Of a DNA stretch of 12,079 nt, positions 7,917 through 12,079 are shown one piece after another. The notes below the pieces were generated by a model, which searched no databases, was not told the DNA's origin, and worked only from the letters and a program-made list of their open reading frames with translations. Position 1 is the first letter of the stretch. Each line of letters begins with the position of its first letter. The position numbers and the translations under genes are program-made. The stretch comes from Candidatus Helarchaeota archaeon (GTDB lineage: Archaea; Asgardarchaeota; Lokiarchaeia; Helarchaeales; JABXJV01), in assembly GCA_013375355.1 (NCBI GenBank), contig JABXJV010000324.1, forward strand, positions 1 through 12,079, read 5' to 3'.

Positions 7917-10196
7917 ATGGCTACTACATATTCAAAATTGATAATTTGTGAAAAACCAACAGCATGTGATAAGATATCAAAGATTTTGGATGAATCAGGA
8001 AAGCCTAAAAAATTAAAAGAGGATAAGGTAACTTTTTATCAAGCGAGAAGAGATAATGAGGACATTTTAATTGTATCTGGTATTGGACATTTATTTACTG
8101 TTGAGAGACAAGACGAAGAAAACAAATGGAAATATCCTTTTTGGGATACAAAATGGGTTGCCTCATATATAAAAGATAAAAAGGCAAAACACACTAAAGG
8201 TTTTATAGAGTTTATTGAAAAATTATCTAAAAACTGTAAAACATTTATTAACGCTTGTGATTATGATTTAGAGGGGTCAACTATCGGCTATAATATCTTA
8301 AAATTTTGTTGCCCGCCTAGATCAGATGAAACAGCAAAAAGAATGAAATTTTCAACCTTAACTCAAAAAGGAATATTAAATGCATATAATAATTTACTTC
8401 CTAGCTTAGATTATAATTTGATTGAAGCGGGGCTGACACGACACGAAATTGATTTTATTTATGGAATTAACCTTTCAATAGCTTTAGTTTCTGCGGTAAA
8501 AAGCACAGATACCCTTAAATTTTATTTATTGACCATTGGACGTGTACAAGGTCCTACTTTAACCTTTATAGAAGAAAGAGAGAGAAAAATTCAAAGTTTT
8601 GTTCCAAAGCCATATTGGACAATTGAAGGAAAGTCTAAAATCGGAACTAAAAAATTTGATATAGAATACTCTTTAAAACGCATTAAATATAAGAAAGAAG
8701 CGGAAAAAGTAATTTCCGAATGTAAAGGTAAGGATGGAGAAATTAAAAAAATTGAAGAAAGAGAAATGAGCAGAAAACCCCCAGCACCATTTAATCTAAG
8801 CCATTTACAGACAGATTCATATAATTTTTTTGGTTATACTCCATCGCAGACTTTAAAAATTAGCGAACGTTTATATCTTTCTGGTCTAATAAGTTACCCA
8901 CGAACATCAAATGAAATTATCCCAACCGATATTGATGTAAAGACAATTTTAAAATCATTAGAAAAATCTACAAAATTTTCAAACCTAGCAAATAAAATAT
9001 TATCGAAGAAGCAGTTAGTCCCTACACAAGGAAAAAAAACAGATCCTGCACACCCTCCAGTTTTACCGACAGGAGATTTACCAAAAACATTATCAAGTGT
9101 TGAAGAAAAACTTTATGAATTAATAGTTAGAAGATTTTTTGCTATTTTTGCAGATCCAGCAAAAATTAAAAGTATGAAAACTCATATCGGCGTCAATGGA
9201 CATACTTTCTATCTTAGAGGGAGACAAATCTTAGAGGAAGGTTGGTTAGAATTCTATCCATACTCAAAAACTAAGGAAATTTTACTTCCCAAATTAACAA
9301 TTGGTCAGAAAATCCCTTTTGATATTAATTTAAATGAAAAATTTGATTCAGCACCTTCAAGGCTTAATCCAAATTCGCTTAGAAAATTAATGGAAAAAAA
9401 TGAAATTGGAACTAAAGCAACAAGGGCAAATATTATTGACATTTTATATCAACGTGGATATGTATGGGGAAGAGCTATCGAAATTACTGATATAGGACAA
9501 GAAGTGGTTCGTACTTTTAAAAAATATTGCCCAGAAATTTTATCTACTTCACTTACACGACAGTTAGAAAATGAGATGGGTGAAATTGAACAAGCAAAAC
9601 GGAATCGTGAAGATGTTCTTATATCGGTGAGAAATACACTTGGTCCTATTTTAAATAATTTTAAAAAACAAGAAAAAGAAATTGGAGAATATCTTGCAGA
9701 ATCTGTTATAAAAACACTACGTGAAAAGAAATTAATTGGAAACTGTACGAAATGTGATAAAGGGGAGCTAAGAATTATCAGATCAAAGACTACGAAAAAA
9801 AGATTTATAGGTTGCTCAAATTATCCAGATTGTACAAATTCTTTTCCAGTTGCCCAAAAGGGTAAAATAACTCCAATTCGAGATAAATTTTGTAAATATT
9901 GTCTTGAAACTTTCAATATAAAGTATCCAATGTTGAATTTGAGATTACCAGGGAGAAGACCATTTAACACTTGTGTAAATTGGACTCAACATCCAAAAAA
10001 GCCTGCTAAACAAAAAAAACAAGTTAAAGAAAAAGAAATTGAAGCTGATAAAGATAAAAACGCTAAAAAAACGATAAAAAAAACTAAAAAGATTAAAAAG
10101 GCAAAAAAAGCTAAAAAGTCTAAAAAGACAAGAAAAGCTAAAAAATCTAAAAAAGCAAAAAAAACCGGAAAAAAGTCCAAAAATAAAAAAGAATGA
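7917..10196 (+). CDS. topA: DNA topoisomerase I, archaeal type IA, with Lys-rich C-terminal tail
   Basis: Type IA topoisomerase that relaxes negative supercoils by single-strand cleavage and passage through a 5'-phosphotyrosine link. Numbering is from ATG 7917 (759 aa). TOPRIM domain: LIICEKPTA with E12, and ACDYDLEG with metal-binding D115, D117 and E119. Then GRVQGPTL (208-215), the active-site tyrosine Y327 in GLISYPRTS, and HPPVLPTG (379-386). A zinc region follows: C610, C613, C633, C639, then C659, C662, C686, H692. The last 66 residues are half lysine. An in-frame TTG at 7902 would add MSLIK; I prefer the ATG because LIICEKP then begins close to the N-terminus, as in relatives, and neither start has a clear ribosome site. 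It lies 44 nt behind mptE and may share its transcript. Confidence 0.96.
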   Translation: MATTYSKLIICEKPTACDKISKILDESGKPKKLKEDKVTFYQARRDNEDILIVSGIGHLFTVERQDEENKWKYPFWDTKWVASYIKDKKAKHTKGFIEFIEKLSKNCKTFINACDYDLEGSTIGYNILKFCCPPRSDETAKRMKFSTLTQKGILNAYNNLLPSLDYNLIEAGLTRHEIDFIYGINLSIALVSAVKSTDTLKFYLLTIGRVQGPTLTFIEERERKIQSFVPKPYWTIEGKSKIGTKKFDIEYSLKRIKYKKEAEKVISECKGKDGEIKKIEEREMSRKPPAPFNLSHLQTDSYNFFGYTPSQTLKISERLYLSGLISYPRTSNEIIPTDIDVKTILKSLEKSTKFSNLANKILSKKQLVPTQGKKTDPAHPPVLPTGDLPKTLSSVEEKLYELIVRRFFAIFADPAKIKSMKTHIGVNGHTFYLRGRQILEEGWLEFYPYSKTKEILLPKLTIGQKIPFDINLNEKFDSAPSRLNPNSLRKLMEKNEIGTKATRANIIDILYQRGYVWGRAIEITDIGQEVVRTFKKYCPEILSTSLTRQLENEMGEIEQAKRNREDVLISVRNTLGPILNNFKKQEKEIGEYLAESVIKTLREKKLIGNCTKCDKGELRIIRSKTTKKRFIGCSNYPDCTNSFPVAQKGKITPIRDKFCKYCLETFNIKYPMLNLRLPGRRPFNTCVNWTQHPKKPAKQKKQVKEKEIEADKDKNAKKTIKKTKKIKKAKKAKKSKKTRKAKKSKKAKKTGKKSKNKKE
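9996..10193 (+). other. Lysine-rich H1-like tail of topoisomerase I
   Basis: The last 66 codons of topA encode 35 lysines, mostly as KK pairs separated by Ala, Ser, Thr or Ile (for example KKAKKAKKSKK), with acidic residues only at the beginning and the final Glu. This low-complexity tail resembles histone H1 C-termini and the Lys-rich tails of actinobacterial TopA, which are known to raise DNA binding and processivity. It lies beyond the zinc-binding region and is not part of the conserved enzyme. The DNA is correspondingly A-rich (AAA/AAG codons). Confidence 0.85.
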
Positions 10197-10264
10197 AAAT
10201 AATTTGAATAAATTACTATTTTTATTAGTTCATATCTTCATCTAACATAGTCAAATAAAAAATT
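10197..10264. terminator. T-tract terminators between convergent topA and membrane-protein genes
   Basis: A 68-nt gap between two stop codons. A T5 run at 10219-10223 can end the topA transcript. An A6 run at 10257-10262, T6 on the minus strand, lies just behind the stop of the membrane-protein gene. No stem-loop was seen. Assignment is by position and the archaeal preference for T-runs. Confidence 0.4.
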
Positions 10265-10855
10265 TTAATATTCTTCAAATATTTTTGACCCAATGTAACC
10301 TCCGATAAAACCAAAAACCAATGAAATTCCAAATGTAAGTGCAGCAAGATAGGCCGAGCCAACAATTATAAGAAACCATCCAAATGCAGCTATAGTTCCA
10401 CCTATTAAAAGTCCGATACTGAAAACTGCAACAAGAGCTAAAATAACTGCTAATACAAATGTCATTAAAGTAGACCAAAATGCTGCTTCAGCTCCCTTCC
10501 AGCAATTTTTAGAAATAAGACCCATAGTAGTTCCCACAATAATCCAAATTACGACTGCAGCTATAGCTAAAGGAAAAGCATCGGCTGGATTAAAAACAGG
10601 AAGAAATATAGTCGTTGGCGAGACTAATGACATAGTTAATACTACCATACCCGTAGTAATTACTGGATTTATAACAAGAAAATCTTGTTGAAATTGGGTT
10701 ACACCTTTAAAAATCCTGAATGCATTTTCTGGTAATACTAATAAATAAGCAATTGCACTTAAAATTGTAGCAATAACCGCACCTAGTAATCCTCTTATAA
10801 TTAAATGTTTTGCATACTCTAAATCAAATTGATCATACTCATCCAATTTCCTCAA
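10265..10855 (-). CDS. Hypothetical multi-pass membrane protein
   Basis: I do not recognise this 196-residue protein. It has a short charged N-terminus (about 17 residues) and hydrophobic segments near 18-40, 66-86, 93-113, 126-152 and 157-188. The last is long and may be two helices, so 5-6 passes are expected. The C-terminus is Gly-rich (GFIGGYIGSK), like glycine-zipper helices of small archaeal membrane proteins. No catalytic motif or signal peptide is visible. The start is uncertain: TTG at 10855 gives the full length, and a second in-frame TTG at 10846 has GAGG only 3 nt upstream. A TTTATAAA box at about 10865-10872 lies so close that the transcript may begin at or just inside the coding region. 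It is convergent with topA and divergent from tnpB. Coding status is supported by length and a coherent membrane topology. Confidence 0.65.
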   Translation of the reverse strand: MRKLDEYDQFDLEYAKHLIIRGLLGAVIATILSAIAYLLVLPENAFRIFKGVTQFQQDFLVINPVITTGMVVLTMSLVSPTTIFLPVFNPADAFPLAIAAVVIWIIVGTTMGLISKNCWKGAEAAFWSTLMTFVLAVILALVAVFSIGLLIGGTIAAFGWFLIIVGSAYLAALTFGISLVFGFIGGYIGSKIFEEY

Positions 10856-10931
10856 CTCTAGCGTTTTATAAACATTATCAAATTATTTTGAATTTGAAAT
10901 ATTTCTATTTCACCTAAAGACTTGCAGAAAA

Positions 10932-10951
10932 CCCCCGACTTTAAGTGGGGG
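10932..10951 (+). repeat. Subterminal hairpin of IS200/IS605 type
   Basis: CCCCC at 10932-10936 pairs with GGGGG at 10947-10951, and ACT (10938-10940) pairs with AGT (10944-10946) around a TTA loop, leaving G10937 bulged. The stem is followed by ATGAATGC. It is the only G/C-run structure in this AT-rich gap. The form, a short imperfect hairpin with a bulge near the end of a tnpB unit, matches the end structures recognised by Y1 transposases and the 3' end of TnpB guide RNAs. Whether it is this element's left end or a leftover right end is unresolved. Confidence 0.6.
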
Positions 10952-11016
10952 ATGAATGCAATCAAATTATAGTATTATTGAATTGAAATAAAAAGGTAAT
11001 TATTTTTTTAAAAATG

Positions 11017-11067
11017 ATTTTGCGCAAAGTTCCGGCTTTATATATAGTAAAATATATATTTTGCGCA
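11017..11067 (+). promoter_or_regulatory. tnpB promoter: TATA box bracketed by two TGCGCA boxes
   Basis: TTTATATATAG (11037-11047) is the clearest TATA box in the window. Transcription would start about 25 nt beyond its centre, near 11067, giving a leader of about 22 nt before the ATG at 11087. The 10-mer ATTTTGCGCA occurs at 11017-11026 and again at 11058-11067. Each copy carries the palindrome TGCGCA, and their centres are 41 nt apart. The first copy lies just upstream of the TFB-contact region, the second on the expected start site, a layout suited to repression. Confidence 0.55.
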
Positions 11068-11086
11068 TTTCTAATGTATATTTAGA

Positions 11087-12079
11087 ATGAAGCGGACTAA
11101 TACTATCGAATTAAAGCCTACAAAACAACAGGCAAGGATTTTAAAAGATATGTTAATCCGTAGTAGTGCGATATGGAACTTAGGAAACTATAAGAAACGA
11201 CAAGCATTTTTTAAAAGACAAACTATCCCTTCAAGTTTTAAACTTGCTGAAACGCTAAAAACTCATCCCCTTTATAAATCCTTGGGGAGTGCTTATTCCC
11301 AACAAATTTTAAATAAATTGCAAGAGGCATGGAACGCATTCTTCGGTTCGATTAAATCGAAAAAAATAAAAAATAAGGTTGGACTCCCTAGATATTTTAA
11401 GAATCGAAGGGTAAACCAAACAACTCCCTCGTTATTGATATGTCGCAATGATTGTTATCGAATTGATGACCAAAACATTTATATCAGCTGTCCAAAGGAT
11501 TTAAAACAAAAATATGGGATTAAAGGACTACTAAAAATAAAATATAATGGGTTATTAAAGTGGAGGGGAACTCAAAAACGCATGGAGTTAAAATATATCT
11601 CTTGTATTAAGAAATTCTATGCCTATCAAGTAGTAGAACCCAAAACAACTCCAATCAAAAAAAACTCCAGATACATTTCAAGTGGAGATATTGGCATAAA
11701 GCGATATTTAGTCAATTATATTAAAAATGCGAAAGATTTTGTCGTTCTCTATCCGTCAGAACATATTTTTCAAGAATACATGAAACTATCCAAAAAGATA
11801 TATGACCTTCAAAGTATTGCCAAAAAAGAAAATGGGAGATACAGCACCAAAAGGATAAGAAGGTTATTTTTAAAGAGAAAGCGAAAATTAGCTAATTACA
11901 TGAATAATATTATTGCTGATTTGGTCAGAAAATTAAAGAATAATCTAATTTCTAGGTATGTTGTGGGAGATTTATCCCACATTCGAGATGCCGAACTTCC
12001 CACCTATTTCAAGAATAAAAAAAAGCTCAATACGATGATACAAAACTTCTGGTCGTTTGATCTTCTCATAAGTAAGTTG
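11087..12079 (+). CDS. tnpB: RNA-guided endonuclease TnpB (IS200/IS605 OrfB), 3'-truncated by window edge
   Basis: 331 codons, open at the right edge. The ATG at 11087 begins the usual MKRTNTIELKPTKQQ N-terminus. TnpB proteins are transposon-encoded nucleases guided by an RNA from the element's right end; they cut DNA beside a short target-adjacent motif. Family features: WNLGNYKKRQAFF (30-42), YKSLGSAYSQQILNKLQEAW (63-82), GLPRYFKNR (99-107), RuvC-I as SGDIGIKRYLV with D201, a basic bridging helical region (about 245-270), RuvC-II as VVGDLSHIRD (292-301), and NFWSFDLL (320-327). The Cys4 zinc finger and RuvC-III Asp would lie in the missing 60-100 residues. At RuvC-II, Gly294 occupies the position where most TnpBs have Glu (see findings). 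There is no frameshift or stop in the visible part, so the gene may be functional. Confidence 0.93.
   Translation, partial: MKRTNTIELKPTKQQARILKDMLIRSSAIWNLGNYKKRQAFFKRQTIPSSFKLAETLKTHPLYKSLGSAYSQQILNKLQEAWNAFFGSIKSKKIKNKVGLPRYFKNRRVNQTTPSLLICRNDCYRIDDQNIYISCPKDLKQKYGIKGLLKIKYNGLLKWRGTQKRMELKYISCIKKFYAYQVVEPKTTPIKKNSRYISSGDIGIKRYLVNYIKNAKDFVVLYPSEHIFQEYMKLSKKIYDLQSIAKKENGRYSTKRIRRLFLKRKRKLANYMNNIIADLVRKLKNNLISRYVVGDLSHIRDAELPTYFKNKKKLNTMIQNFWSFDLLISKL

Larger units (their letters stand above)
10914..12079 (+). mobile_element. IS200/IS605-type (IS1341-like) element, left part only
   Basis: Inferred insertion unit running off the right edge. It would begin just after TTCAC (10909-10913), the kind of pentanucleotide next to which IS200/IS605-family elements insert. 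It has a subterminal hairpin 18 nt inside, then the promoter and tnpB. No tnpA (Y1 transposase) or serine recombinase lies in the visible part, so it may be a tnpB-only element mobilised in trans. The left boundary is a proposal; the right end and guide-RNA region are outside the window. Confidence 0.45.

Noticed and set aside
9986..10180. A minus-strand ORF very rich in Phe and Leu that looks like a small membrane protein.
   Set aside because: It is the reverse complement of the Lys-rich topA tail (AAA/AAG read as TTT/CTT); composition alone explains it.
10275..10478. A 67-codon minus-strand ORF with many Cys residues.
   Set aside because: It overlaps the 196-residue membrane-protein gene in another frame on the same strand and has no motif or conserved pattern.
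10926..10951. The GC hairpin as an intrinsic terminator on the minus strand (stem followed by TTTT).
   Set aside because: No minus-strand gene lies to its right in this window, the T-run is only four long, and archaea rarely use stem-T terminators; an IS end explains it better.
10856..11086. A tRNA, CRISPR array or small gene in the 231-nt gap before tnpB.
   Set aside because: I found no cloverleaf, no spaced repeats and no convincing ORF; only the hairpin and promoter elements are supported.

Overview
This window is AT-rich archaeal DNA with seven protein-coding genes. Archaeal identity rests on an aIF2-alpha translation factor, an MptE-type pterin pyrophosphokinase, an AcoX/COG3199-type NAD kinase, an archaeal type IA topoisomerase, an STT3/AglB oligosaccharyltransferase, TATA-box promoters and frequent GTG/TTG starts. 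The STT3 active-site motifs (SVGEH; a D-x-x-K-x-x-x-M-x-x-I motif) look like those of eukaryotic STT3. With the low G+C this makes an Asgard archaeon, for example of the Lokiarchaeia type, my best guess. That is an inference, not proof.

Layout. The left edge (1-594, +) is the 3' three-quarters of the aIF2-alpha gene; its reading frame is open to the window edge. It converges on a very large STT3/AglB gene (672-5609, -), separated by a 77-nt gap with a two-way T-tract. Behind STT3 on the same strand, after a 208-nt gap, lies an NAD kinase-like gene (5818-6942, -). A 126-nt divergent promoter region separates it from mptE (7069-7872, +), which is followed after 44 nt by topA (7917-10196, +). 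topA converges on a small multi-pass membrane protein of unknown function (10265-10855, -). The right end is the left part of an IS200/IS605-type element: a hairpin at 10932-10951, a strong promoter, and a tnpB gene (11087 to the edge, +) that is cut off before its zinc finger and RuvC-III motif.

How the genes relate. Most are housekeeping genes for translation initiation, N-glycosylation, NADP synthesis, C1-carrier pterin synthesis and DNA topology, and they do not form one pathway. mptE and topA may be co-transcribed. The tnpB unit is accessory DNA.

Most notable is the STT3 protein. Its normal catalytic part (about 745 residues) continues into about 880 residues of eight tandem beta-sandwich-like repeats. 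By my count the region after residue 750 holds about 60 N-X-S/T sequons, so the enzyme carries a dense array of its own potential substrate sites. Other points of interest are a Lys-rich histone H1-like tail on topoisomerase I, a Gly in place of the usual RuvC-II Glu in TnpB, and two TGCGCA boxes bracketing the tnpB TATA box.
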